Of a stretch of 26,728 nt of DNA, positions 15,353 through 23,110 are shown piece by piece. The notes beneath the pieces are model-generated. The model saw only the letters and a list, made by a program, of their open reading frames with translations, ran no database searches and was not told where the DNA came from. The number at the start of each line of letters is the position of its first letter. The first letter of the stretch is position 1. The stretch spans positions 1-26,728 of the forward strand of contig DJOT01000050.1 in assembly GCA_002439095.1 (NCBI GenBank), written 5' to 3'. Made by a program: the position numbers and the translations under genes. This stretch comes from Bacteroidales bacterium UBA6431 (GTDB lineage Bacteria > Bacteroidota > Bacteroidia > Bacteroidales > UBA932).

Positions 15353-15360
15353 CAAATATA
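15353..15360 (-). promoter_or_regulatory. -7 promoter element of the esterase operon
   Basis: TATATTTG on the minus strand ends 7 nt before the esterase ATG at 15345. No good -33 box is visible at 19-21 nt, which fits a promoter that needs an activator. Confidence 0.5.
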
Positions 15361-15411
15361 TCCAAAATCCACGTCCTGCCGGGATGCGGATGTTTCTCCC
15401 TTTTGGGCTGC

Positions 15412-15473
15412 GGTTACAAGAGCTGCGCGGATGTTACATTTTATTTTTGAATATGTAACATTTGCCTGTTACA
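15412..15473 (-). promoter_or_regulatory. Putative operator: cluster of TGTAAC(A) motifs
   Basis: On the minus strand TGTAACA (15473-15467), TGTAACA (15438-15432) and TGTAACC (15418-15412) lie in one orientation, the last two 20 bp apart. A fourth copy at 15454-15460 faces the other way and makes a perfect 9-bp palindrome, ATGTTACAT-N13-ATGTAACAT (15431-15461). The cluster lies 50-115 bp upstream of the esterase -7 element and touches the stop codon of the HTCS-like gene. Direct repeats two helical turns apart suit an AraC-type activator, so the HTCS-like protein is the natural candidate. Binding is inferred. Confidence 0.55.
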
Positions 15474-18400
15474 CCTGCCTCCAGTCGCTGCCGAGGAGCT
15501 TGTCCAGAGTGTCCGGGTCCGTGCAGCCCCGGTATTTTCCGAGAAACTCCTTGGGGGTCATGCCGAAGTAGTCGCGGAACGAGCTGGTGAAATACGAAGG
15601 GGAAGAAAACCCGGTGCTTCCTGAGATGTCGGCGATGCTGGCGTCGTTGTTTATAAGCAGGTAAGCCGCGTGCCTCATCTTTATGGACTTGATCAGGTTG
15701 CCTGGCGATATGTTGAGGGCGTCCTTGAGCTTGCGGTTGAGATGCACGCGGCTGATCCCGGCCTCGCGGCTTAGATCGGCCACGGTGAAGTCAGGATTGC
15801 CTATGTTGCTGTGGATGATGGAGATCACTTCATCGATGAAGTTGCCTCCGGCCTTGCCCTCCAGTTTGATGCGGTCGTAGTCGCAGTGGATTTCGTTGGT
15901 GTACTTGCTGCGGATGGCTTCCCTGGCTGAGATGGCGTTGGCAAGGCTTCCCCTGAGTCTCTCGATGGATACGGGAAGCCTCAGGTAGAGGTCGGCTCCG
16001 GTCCTCGTGCTCTCTTCTGCGCTTTCCTCGTCATCGCTGGTGCTCAGTATGATGACCGGGATGTGGTTGGTGCCCGGGTTGTGCTTTATCTTTGAGCAGA
16101 GCTCAAGGCTGCTGGCCCCGGCAGAGTCCAGACCCGTGATGACGGCGTCCGGGATGGTGGTCGAGATGATGCCCCAGGCGTTCCTGCTGTCTGCGCAAGT
16201 CCTGATGTTGTATTGCCGGCGCAGGGAGGATTTGAGATAGTTGCGGATGTCGCTGTCGAATCCGGCCACCACTATCGTCTTGCGGGACTTGTGGTCCCTC
16301 TCGTCTTCATCTTTGGTGACCGCGGCTTCTTCGTGGCTGTCGGAGTATCTGGTATACAGCTCCTTATGCCTTTCGGTCGGACTCAACTCAGATGCTGTCA
16401 GGTGATCGCAGCCGCATGGGAGAGTGAGGAAGAACATCACTCCCCCGTCCACATTGGCGGCGCTTAGTTCGCCGTGCTGCAGAGTGGTGAGGGAGCGTGC
16501 CAGATAAAGTCCCGGCCCATCGTCTCCCCGGGAGAAGAGCTTGCCGAGGTCGCACGGCATGATGCAGCTGTGGAAGATGCTGACGGTCACTTTGCCGTCT
16601 TCTGACGGAGTGCCTGCGGTGACCCGTATGTGCCCGTAATCAGGGGTGTGCTTCAGCGCGCTTGAAAGAAGATTGAATATTATCTTGTCGAAGTGCCCCT
16701 GATCGATCCACAGGTGCAGTTCGGGCTGCTCCGAGGAGAAGTCGAGCGAAATGTGTCTGGACTGTGCGCTGCCGCTGAATGAGCGGAGTATGTCCTTGAT
16801 GAAATACACTATGTCCGTCTTTCTGAAGTGGAACTCAAGTTCCCCGCTGTCGAGCCTGTGCAGGTCGGACATCTGGTTGAGGGAGCGGATGATGCGCTGG
16901 CAGTTGCGGCACATCATGTTGTACAGGTCCTTTTTCTCCGGATCCTTTTCCTGCTCCCGCAACTCCTGGAGCGGGGACATCACAAGGGTCATCGGTGTTC
17001 GGATGGCCTCGGAGAGGTCGGACACCATGCGCAGTTTGAGATCCTTCACACCGGATTCCTTCACCCTACGGCGCAGGGCTCTGCGGCTGGAGAAGTCCAG
17101 GAACAGGAGCCACAGCGCGCAGACGGCTGTCAGGCAGCCTATAAAATATGCCCACCATCTCCTGTACCATGGCGCCTTGATCCTGAGCGGCACGGCGCAT
17201 TCTGAGAACCTGGCCGGTATGTTGGCGCTCCCCGCCCTAATCCTGAGCGTGTAGCGGCCCTCGGGCAGTCTTTCTCTGCTTATCTCCCTTTTTTCGGCGG
17301 GGATGCTGATCCAGTCCTTGTCAAGGCCCTCCAGTTTGTAGAAGCAGATGATTTTATCAGGACTTGTGTATTCAAGCACGGAAAAGCCTGCCGTGAAACT
17401 GTCGAGGCCTCCGGGAATTTTTATTTTTGCGGACGGGACAAGGCTTATGTCTCCGATTTTGTCATTCCCGGCTGCAAGTTCCGTCAGGATCACGGGTGCT
17501 GCTCCGCCGTCAGGCTCCACAATGTCTTCTGGCCGGAATATGGTCAGGCCGGTCGTGCTTCCGAATATCAGTCTTCCGTCCTCTGTCTCGCAGGCGGCGC
17601 GGTAGGCGAACTCGTTGTCCTTGGTGCCGTCATCTTCAGAATAGCAGGAGAACCTTGACTCGGACGGTGTGTACTTGCACAGCCCCCTTGTGGTCGAGAT
17701 CCAGAGATTGCCGTCGCCGTCTTCCAGGATGCTGCATATCACATTGCATGGCAGACCGTCAGACGTCGAGTATCTTCTGGAGCTTTCAGCGTTGCGCTTG
17801 AACTGGAACAGCCCGTCAGATGTGCCGGCCCACATGTCCCCGTCAGAGTTTTCGTATATGCAAAGTATCGTGGCGGCGGAGCCTGCGGACAGGCTGTCCT
17901 TAGAAGACCGGTTCATCAGCGGGTCGTATCGCAGTAGGCCCCCTTGTATGCCGGCCCAGACCGTGCCGTCGTTGTCTATGTGCAGAGCGCTGATCGGGAG
18001 ATCCTCGCCTGCCGTGCCGGTCACGGTGAGGTCGGACGGGGATATGATGAGCATTCCCCCGCCGAGTGTGCCTGCGTAGAGACGGTCCCTGCCGCTGTCG
18101 TATTCCAGGTCGGTGATCCGGCATTCCGCAGTCAGACCCTCCTGGGCGAAGCGCCTTATTCCGGCTGCCCCTTTCACATATAGGCCTTCGCTTGTGCCAA
18201 TCCAGAGATTGCCGTACCGGTCAGTCTCCAGTGCCGTGACGATCCCGTCCGGCAGGATGGAGTTGCTGCTGTCGTATGCCGTCCGTTTCCCGTTTCCATT
18301 GATACGCAGCAGTCCCTTGGATGATGAACCCGCCCAGAGGTTGCCCTGGCTGTCCGTGGAAAGGGCTGTGACACAGTTGGCTATGCTTATCCTGCTGAAC

Positions 18401-19428
18401 CCGTAGGTGCGTCTCGGGATCACGGCCACCCCGGACAGATAGGCCCCGGCCCAGAGGTTGCCCTGGCTGTCGAACATCAGGCTGCCGACCTTCCATTTGC
18501 CGGCCCCTCCGGGCAGTATGCTCCTGTCAAAATCATATATGTCATCCTGCCCGAGGTCGTAGAGCAGCAGGCCATGCCCGTCCGTGCCGAGGATGAAGCC
18601 GCCGCCGGTGCTGAACAGCTTGTCATTAATGATTGCCGAAATGCTGGCGTCCCGTGTCTGGGGTGCTGAACTTCTGCGGACTGCTTCCCCCGGCTTTTCC
18701 TGGATCAGCAGGCCCGCATCCTGGCTGCCTATGAGTATCGACCCGCTTTCCGGGTCTTCGTAGAAACAGTTGACATGGACCCCGGCCGGGACGGAATTCG
18801 GGAGCGTGATGTCTGTGACCGCTCCGGCGGCTCCGTCTATGACGCAGAACCCGCCCTGGGAAAAGGCTGCCCAAATCCTGCCTCCCGAGTCCGGGAAGAG
18901 CACGTTTACCTGCAATGAGGGAAGGGCGGAGCTGATCATGGCTGTCCTGGTGCTGTCGGTTTTTCCCGTGAGTGGGTCGGCTATCAGTATGCCGTGGCGG
19001 CCTCCTCCTGCCCATATCTCGCTCCCGCCGCCTTTCCCCGGGGTGTATTCTATTATGGTTGAGGTGTATTCACTTGAGACGGTCTTGAATATCCCCTCGT
19101 CAGGGTCGAATGTCTGGAGTCCGGTTGCCGTTCCGACCCACAGCCTGCCGTGGCTGTCCTCCAGCATCGAGAGGGCCTGGCTGCCGGCAATCGAGCCGCT
19201 GCCGGGGCCGCCCGGCTGCATGGTTTGGAACTCTCTGCCGTCGAATCTGGACAGGCCGTCCTCTCCGGCTATCCAGATGAACCCGGTCCTGTCCTGGCAT
19301 ATCTCTGTGATCCGGCTTCCTGGGAGCCCTTCGGCGGTGCTGTATATCCTTGATCTTTGGGCGGGAGCTGGCAGGCATGCCGCCAGGGCAAGTGCGGTGA
19401 TCAGTGCTTTCCGGCAAAGTTCTTTCAT
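15469..19428 (-). CDS. HTCS-like hybrid sensor/AraC regulator with degenerate kinase and receiver
   Basis: A 1319-residue inner-membrane regulator with standard HTCS order. Signal peptide (about 1-23, PAPAQ); two-bladed set of periplasmic propeller repeats with many (L/I)W-(I/V)G-T units; Y_Y_Y domain; TM helix at about 757-779; histidine-kinase region; receiver; AraC HTH at about 1213-1300. The output domain looks intact. The signalling parts do not. SEAIRTP replaces SHELRTP (Glu807 at the phospho-His site), Ser923 replaces the N-box Asn, and the DxGxG loop is absent. In the receiver the acidic pair is Gly1056-Phe1057, the phospho-Asp site is Gly1099 and the conserved Lys is Leu1151. The open frame is intact over 3.9 kb, so it is not a decayed gene. 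It likely senses a glycan and controls the esterase operon 123 bp downstream, apparently without phosphotransfer. The alignments were made by eye. Confidence 0.92.
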   Translation of the reverse strand: MKELCRKALITALALAACLPAPAQRSRIYSTAEGLPGSRITEICQDRTGFIWIAGEDGLSRFDGREFQTMQPGGPGSGSIAGSQALSMLEDSHGRLWVGTATGLQTFDPDEGIFKTVSSEYTSTIIEYTPGKGGGSEIWAGGGRHGILIADPLTGKTDSTRTAMISSALPSLQVNVLFPDSGGRIWAAFSQGGFCVIDGAAGAVTDITLPNSVPAGVHVNCFYEDPESGSILIGSQDAGLLIQEKPGEAVRRSSAPQTRDASISAIINDKLFSTGGGFILGTDGHGLLLYDLGQDDIYDFDRSILPGGAGKWKVGSLMFDSQGNLWAGAYLSGVAVIPRRTYGFSRISIANCVTALSTDSQGNLWAGSSSKGLLRINGNGKRTAYDSSNSILPDGIVTALETDRYGNLWIGTSEGLYVKGAAGIRRFAQEGLTAECRITDLEYDSGRDRLYAGTLGGGMLIISPSDLTVTGTAGEDLPISALHIDNDGTVWAGIQGGLLRYDPLMNRSSKDSLSAGSAATILCIYENSDGDMWAGTSDGLFQFKRNAESSRRYSTSDGLPCNVICSILEDGDGNLWISTTRGLCKYTPSESRFSCYSEDDGTKDNEFAYRAACETEDGRLIFGSTTGLTIFRPEDIVEPDGGAAPVILTELAAGNDKIGDISLVPSAKIKIPGGLDSFTAGFSVLEYTSPDKIICFYKLEGLDKDWISIPAEKREISRERLPEGRYTLRIRAGSANIPARFSECAVPLRIKAPWYRRWWAYFIGCLTAVCALWLLFLDFSSRRALRRRVKESGVKDLKLRMVSDLSEAIRTPMTLVMSPLQELREQEKDPEKKDLYNMMCRNCQRIIRSLNQMSDLHRLDSGELEFHFRKTDIVYFIKDILRSFSGSAQSRHISLDFSSEQPELHLWIDQGHFDKIIFNLLSSALKHTPDYGHIRVTAGTPSEDGKVTVSIFHSCIMPCDLGKLFSRGDDGPGLYLARSLTTLQHGELSAANVDGGVMFFLTLPCGCDHLTASELSPTERHKELYTRYSDSHEEAAVTKDEDERDHKSRKTIVVAGFDSDIRNYLKSSLRRQYNIRTCADSRNAWGIISTTIPDAVITGLDSAGASSLELCSKIKHNPGTNHIPVIILSTSDDEESAEESTRTGADLYLRLPVSIERLRGSLANAISAREAIRSKYTNEIHCDYDRIKLEGKAGGNFIDEVISIIHSNIGNPDFTVADLSREAGISRVHLNRKLKDALNISPGNLIKSIKMRHAAYLLINNDASIADISGSTGFSSPSYFTSSFRDYFGMTPKEFLGKYRGCTDPDTLDKLLGSDWRQV

Positions 19429-19513
19429 AGCGTAAATATAGTCATAATTTTTCTTTCTGCTCCGGATTGAGTATATTGCAGCCGAAACCCTTTATTTTTA
19501 AAACTTTACGCTT

Positions 19514-20593
19514 ATGAAAAGAACGATTGCTGCAATTCTTCTCGCCGCAGTGGCGATGGCGGTCAATGTCCGCACTTCCTCTGCCTGCACAGGCATCACT
19601 CTCAAGTCAGCCGACGGCTGCACTGTGGTGGCCCGCTCCATCGAATGGGCCGCATCCGACAACCATGGCCGCTATGTGGTGGTCCCGAGGGGTCATGAGT
19701 GGCGCTCGATGATCCCCGGAGGCGGCACGGGACGGAGCTTCGCCGGGCGCTACGGCTATGTCGGACTCGCTGTGGAGCAGGACGAGTTCGTAGTCGAGGG
19801 CCTCAATGAGAAGGGACTGTCCGCCGGACTTTTCTACTTTCCGGATTATGGCCGCTATGAGGAGTATAATCCGGAGTTCAGAGAGAGCAACATCTCTGAT
19901 TTTCAGCTTGTTTCTTATGTGCTTGGGCGCTGTGCCACAGTGGCTGAGGTGAAAGAAGAGATAGGCCGCGTGCATATTCATGGCTTCGATCCCCGCTCCT
20001 CCACGGTCCATTGGCGTTTCGCCGATCCGAGCGGCGCTCAGATAGTGCTTGAAATAATTGACGGAAAATGTGTCTTTTATGACAATACCGTCGGGGTGCT
20101 GACCAATTCGCCGTCCTTTGACTGGCAGCTCACCAACCTCAACAACTATGTCAACCTCCTGCCCGGCAAGGCGGGGGAGAACAGGCTCGGGGCGATGGAC
20201 CTGCGTTCTTTCGGCGGCGGCAGCGGCTTTCTAGGTCTGCCTGGAGACGTGACCCCGCCGTCCCGCTTTGTGCGCGCGGCTTTCTATCAGAACACTGCCC
20301 CTGTCCGGCCTGATGCCGATGGCGCTTCGCTCGAAGCCTTCCGTATCCTGAGCGCATTCAACATCCCGGTCGGGATCCAGTTCGCAAAGGGGGAGAGCGT
20401 GGCCGACATTCCGAGCGCGACGCAGTTCACGGCCGTGAGCGACATGTCCGGACGGAAACTGTACTACCGCTCCATGTGGAACAGCGAGATCCGCTGCTTC
20501 GAGCTCGGGAAGATCGATTTTGCCAAGGTAAAGCTCGTCTCTGCGCCGCTCGACACGGTCAAATCAGACCCGATCCACTACATCAGGCCGTAG
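19514..20593 (+). CDS. Choloylglycine hydrolase family amidase (bile salt hydrolase / penicillin V acylase-like)
   Basis: A 359-residue secreted Ntn-hydrolase. The signal peptide ends SSA|C, so cleavage exposes nucleophile Cys25. Arg41 in VARSIEW, the LTNSPSFDWQLTN segment and Arg in PPSRFVRAAF match conserved catalytic and oxyanion residues of bile salt hydrolases and penicillin V acylases. Two positions differ from typical bile salt hydrolases: Glu44 lies where Asp21 is usual, and by eye Tyr109 aligns with Asn82, as in penicillin V acylases. It would cleave linear amide bonds, such as conjugated bile acids or other N-acyl amino acids, in the periplasm. The gene diverges from the HTCS-like gene (85 bp between) and ends before a strong bidirectional terminator. 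Confidence 0.92.
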   Translation: MKRTIAAILLAAVAMAVNVRTSSACTGITLKSADGCTVVARSIEWAASDNHGRYVVVPRGHEWRSMIPGGGTGRSFAGRYGYVGLAVEQDEFVVEGLNEKGLSAGLFYFPDYGRYEEYNPEFRESNISDFQLVSYVLGRCATVAEVKEEIGRVHIHGFDPRSSTVHWRFADPSGAQIVLEIIDGKCVFYDNTVGVLTNSPSFDWQLTNLNNYVNLLPGKAGENRLGAMDLRSFGGGSGFLGLPGDVTPPSRFVRAAFYQNTAPVRPDADGASLEAFRILSAFNIPVGIQFAKGESVADIPSATQFTAVSDMSGRKLYYRSMWNSEIRCFELGKIDFAKVKLVSAPLDTVKSDPIHYIRP

Positions 20594-20653
20594 CTCCTCG
20601 CGGGGCTTTTCGCCCACATGAGTGTCTGCCCTGTCCCGTCGGGTTAGGCAAAC

Positions 20654-20683
20654 AAAAAAACCGGCTATATAAGCCGGTTTTTT
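20654..20683. terminator. Bidirectional rho-independent terminator
   Basis: A-tract plus CCGGCT (20661-20666), a 5-nt loop, AGCCGG (20672-20677) and a T-tract form a near-perfect stem of up to 12 bp. It can stop plus-strand transcription from the amidase gene and minus-strand transcription from the tRNAs. Confidence 0.9.
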
Positions 20684-20684
20684 G

Positions 20685-20757
20685 TGCTCCCTTAGGGGCT
20701 CGAACCCTAGACACCCTGATTAAGAGTCAGGTGCTCTACCAACTGAGCTAAGGAAGC
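20685..20757 (-). tRNA. tRNA-Lys(CTT)
   Basis: The minus strand folds as a full tRNA: acceptor GCTTCCT pairs with AGGGAGC, D-arm AGCTCAGTTGGTAGAGC, anticodon loop CTCTTAA (anticodon CTT) and T-loop GGTTCGAGCCC. The discriminator base is A and the CCA end is not encoded. The terminator follows at once. It is 10 bp downstream of the other tRNA-Lys. Confidence 0.95.
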
Positions 20758-20767
20758 AAATCCTATT

Positions 20768-20843
20768 TGGTGACCCGTTCGGGGCTCGAACCCGAGACCC
20801 CCACATTAAAAGTGTGATGCTCTACCAACTGAGCTAACGAGTC
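20768..20843 (-). tRNA. tRNA-Lys(TTT)
   Basis: Minus-strand cloverleaf: acceptor GACTCGT pairs with ACGGGTC, anticodon loop CTTTTAA (anticodon TTT), T-loop GGTTCGAGCCC, discriminator A and an encoded CCA (20770-20768). Together with the CTT tRNA it serves both lysine codons from one transcript. Confidence 0.95.
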
Positions 20844-20910
20844 AGTCCCTTTTGGTTTTGGGATTGCAAAGGTATCCTTTATCTTTGAAAACTCCAAATT
20901 TTCCGGGAAA

Positions 20911-21777
20911 TTATTTCAATTTTTTGCCCGTGATTCTCTCTATGGCCTCAAAACTGCCCAGGTCGCTCCACTCCCAATGCCCTGGAACCATATAAATATC
21001 AGGGGATTTCTCCATCACTGCATAGTCGATGGAAATCTTCTCGCAGGTCGGGAACAACTTGGCCACTTCTGGTCTCTCGGCTGCCGTGTAGAATGCCGGT
21101 TCAAGCCTGTCCATCACCCCGCTTACCTTCGGGGCGTGTTCGCGCAGTTGGGAGTCGAGGCCGGCGGCGCTGCTGATAAAGATGCCCGCGTTCCAGAAAT
21201 ATCCACCCTCGGCCAGATACTTTTCAGCTACTTCCAGCGATGGCTTCTCCTTGAAAGCCTTGACTTTTACCACTTTGCAGTCTCCGTCAGCATCGGGTGC
21301 GCAGATGTAGCCGTAGCCGGTGTGAGGGGAGCGCGGCTCTATGCCTATGCAGACGATGGACTCCCTTTTTCCTGCGAAATCCAAAGCGGTTCTTACAGTA
21401 TGCGCAAATGCTTTATGGTCAGGGATAAACGCATCTGACGGCGAGACCACCACTTTGGCCTGAGGATACTTCTTGAGTATTTTGCGGCATGCGTATGCGA
21501 TGCAGGGGGCTGTGTTGCGCGGCTCAGGCTCCAGAAGGATCTGTTCGTCCGGAATTTCCGGAATCTGTTCGTGGATGAAATGTATGTACTGCTCGGATGT
21601 GACGACCCAGAACTTCGCATCCGGGTCCATGTCAAGGAACCTCTCGTATGTCAGACGTATCAGGGATCTGCCGCAGCCGAGCAGGTCGAGGAACTGCTTC
21701 GGGTGCTCCGGAGTGCTTACAGGATAAAGCCTGCTGCCCACTCCGCCTGCCATTATTACTATATGGTTATCTTTCAT
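20911..21777 (-). CDS. manC: Mannose-1-phosphate guanylyltransferase, short form
   Basis: A 288-residue nucleotidyltransferase making GDP-mannose from mannose-1-phosphate and GTP in the cytoplasm. The N-terminal GTP-binding signature GGVGSRLYPVSTPEHPKQFLD is at residues 11-31; LLEPEPRNTAPCIAYA, SPSDAFIPD, the sugar-loop segment FKEKPS and the acceptor region YFWNAGIF follow in family order. The protein stops soon after EWSDLGSFEAI, where Bacteroidota homologues usually run about 60-70 residues further, so it is a short form with the catalytic domain complete. The start at 21777 (MKDNHIV) is preferred to a TTG at 21786. CATCTTTG (21791-21784) may be its -7 box. Confidence 0.9.
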   Translation of the reverse strand: MKDNHIVIMAGGVGSRLYPVSTPEHPKQFLDLLGCGRSLIRLTYERFLDMDPDAKFWVVTSEQYIHFIHEQIPEIPDEQILLEPEPRNTAPCIAYACRKILKKYPQAKVVVSPSDAFIPDHKAFAHTVRTALDFAGKRESIVCIGIEPRSPHTGYGYICAPDADGDCKVVKVKAFKEKPSLEVAEKYLAEGGYFWNAGIFISSAAGLDSQLREHAPKVSGVMDRLEPAFYTAAERPEVAKLFPTCEKISIDYAVMEKSPDIYMVPGHWEWSDLGSFEAIERITGKKLK

Positions 21778-21812
21778 AAGCGGCAAAGATGATGATTATT
21801 CGCCAAAATTCC

Positions 21813-21820
21813 TACCTTTG
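21813..21820 (+). promoter_or_regulatory. -7 promoter element of the DUF486 gene
   Basis: TACCTTTG matches TAnnTTTG and lies 28 nt before the ATG at 21849. It is divergent from a CATCTTTG (21791-21784) facing the guanylyltransferase gene. No clear -33 box is seen for either. Confidence 0.4.
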
Positions 21821-21848
21821 CCCCGCTTAACGGAAATCAATTGACATT

Positions 21849-22217
21849 ATGCAGGGAGTCTGGACCGTATTGTTGCTGATAGTGTCCAACATCTTCATGA
21901 CTTTCGCCTGGTACGGGCACCTGAAACTCCAGGAGATGAAAATCTCCGAGGGGTGGCCGCTTATTGCGGTGATCCTTTTCTCCTGGGGTCTGGCCTTCTT
22001 CGAGTATTGCGCCCAGGTGCCGGCCAACCGCATCGGGTCCAATATAAACGGCGGACCGTTCAGCCTCGTCCAGCTCAAGGTGATTCAGGAGGTGGTGTCG
22101 CTGACGGTTTTCACCGTGATCATCAATTTCCTTTTCAAGGGGGAGGGGCTGCAATGGAACCACATCGCCGCTTTCGGATGCCTCATCCTCGCGGTCTTCT
22201 TTGTTTTCTTGAAATAG
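21849..22217 (+). CDS. DUF486 (DMT superfamily) membrane protein
   Basis: A 122-residue protein with four hydrophobic helices and the highly conserved DUF486 sequence: SNIFMTFAWYGHLK near the start, FEYCAQVPANRIG in the middle and GGPFSLVQLKVIQEVVSL after it. The family belongs to the small drug/metabolite transporter group. Its substrate is unknown. It may form dimers in the inner membrane like other four-helix DMT proteins. It is convergent with the thioesterase gene, with only 3 bp between the stop codons. Confidence 0.93.
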   Translation: MQGVWTVLLLIVSNIFMTFAWYGHLKLQEMKISEGWPLIAVILFSWGLAFFEYCAQVPANRIGSNINGGPFSLVQLKVIQEVVSLTVFTVIINFLFKGEGLQWNHIAAFGCLILAVFFVFLK

Positions 22218-22220
22218 CGC

Positions 22221-22934
22221 TCAGGCCTGCGTTAAGGCCGCGCTGCACAGGGTCTGCTCTCCGGAGCGTGCGATGAAGAGGTACTCCTCGCTGTTCTCTT
22301 TCTTCAGCCCGAGGGTCACATTTTCGCCCCGCCTCACTTCGTGGCGGTAGTTCAGGTCGAGCCTCAGCGGGGCCGGGCTGCCGAGCATATCCTCGGGGAG
22401 CATATCGTAGAGGAGTTCCACATAGCGGGTGTTGTTGAGGTGGCCGTTGAAGTCGCAGTCGCTATAGCATACTTTTCTGTCATCCTTCACTTCAGGGTCG
22501 AAGTCGCGTATCCGTCGCGGACTCCTGCACGGTATGCCGCTCTCGCCGCTGTCCAGCCCGAGGTCGGGAAATACCGGGCGTCTGGTCGTGCGGTCTATTA
22601 TGCACCACTCTGTCGTGCCGCGTCCGATCTCGCGGCCTTCATCGTCGGTCACGCGGACGCAGCGGTTGTAGGTGAGCCCGTTTCCCCTCACGGGCCACAC
22701 GCTTATATATAAAGGAGCGTACAGGTCGGGGCGCGAATCTATCTCGAATGCGGAACGCATCAGCACCCAGCTTCTGTTGCTTTGGGCCATCACATCGATT
22801 CCGTATCCTTCCTTCCGTATGTTCTGTCCTATCGCGTTGATGAGGTGTCCGCAGAGGGCTGGTACCGTGATCCTGCCCAGAGAGTCTATGTTCTCGGGCA
22901 CCACTGAATATTCGTATGTGTTCATCTCTTTCAT
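22221..22934 (-). CDS. Acyl-ACP thioesterase
   Basis: A double hot-dog thioesterase of 237 residues in the plant FatA/FatB-like bacterial family, which frees fatty acids from acyl carrier protein. The first hot-dog half has NRSWVLMRSAFEIDSRP, and the second has SDCDFNGHLNNTRYVELLYD with the Asp, Asn and His of the active site. Bacteroidota enzymes of this type set chain length and can feed branched or unusual acyl products. Two starts are possible, 22934 (MKEMNTY) and 22925 (MNTYEYS); the purine-rich AAAGAGA ahead of the second favours it slightly. A TACCTTTG element (22956-22949) lies 14 nt before 22934. Confidence 0.92.
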   Translation of the reverse strand: MKEMNTYEYSVVPENIDSLGRITVPALCGHLINAIGQNIRKEGYGIDVMAQSNRSWVLMRSAFEIDSRPDLYAPLYISVWPVRGNGLTYNRCVRVTDDEGREIGRGTTEWCIIDRTTRRPVFPDLGLDSGESGIPCRSPRRIRDFDPEVKDDRKVCYSDCDFNGHLNNTRYVELLYDMLPEDMLGSPAPLRLDLNYRHEVRRGENVTLGLKKENSEEYLFIARSGEQTLCSAALTQA

Positions 22935-22948
22935 TTTTTTTGCCGAGG

Positions 22949-22956
22949 CAAAGGTA
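22949..22956 (-). promoter_or_regulatory. -7 promoter element of the thioesterase gene
   Basis: TACCTTTG on the minus strand, 14 nt upstream of the first ATG, matches TAnnTTTG. No matching -33 box was found by eye. Confidence 0.45.
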
Positions 22957-23075
22957 CGTCTCGGGAGCTTTGGGATGAAAAAACTGTGTCCGATACACCT
23001 GTTTATGTGATAAACTGCTTGTTTTGCGGAGAAAATGCCTTATTTTTGGGACGAAAAACATGGTATTTTATTTTA

Positions 23076-23095
23076 GTCCCTTCGTGTCAAGGGAC
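23076..23095. repeat. Small hairpin ahead of the LytTR gene
   Basis: GTCCCTT (23076-23082) and AAGGGAC (23089-23095) form a perfect 7-bp stem with a 6-nt loop, followed by AAAAATT. The GGGA(C/T)-AAAAA pattern also occurs at 22974 and 23048. It lies 15 bp before the start codon, so it could act in the mRNA leader or bind a regulator. Confidence 0.4.
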
Positions 23096-23110
23096 AAAAA
23101 TTGATAGAAT

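Noticed and set aside
15469..19428. HTCS-like gene as a pseudogene
   Set aside because: The 1319-codon frame has no stop or frameshift, and the sensor, membrane and AraC parts are well preserved, so loss of only the catalytic residues points to changed function, not decay.
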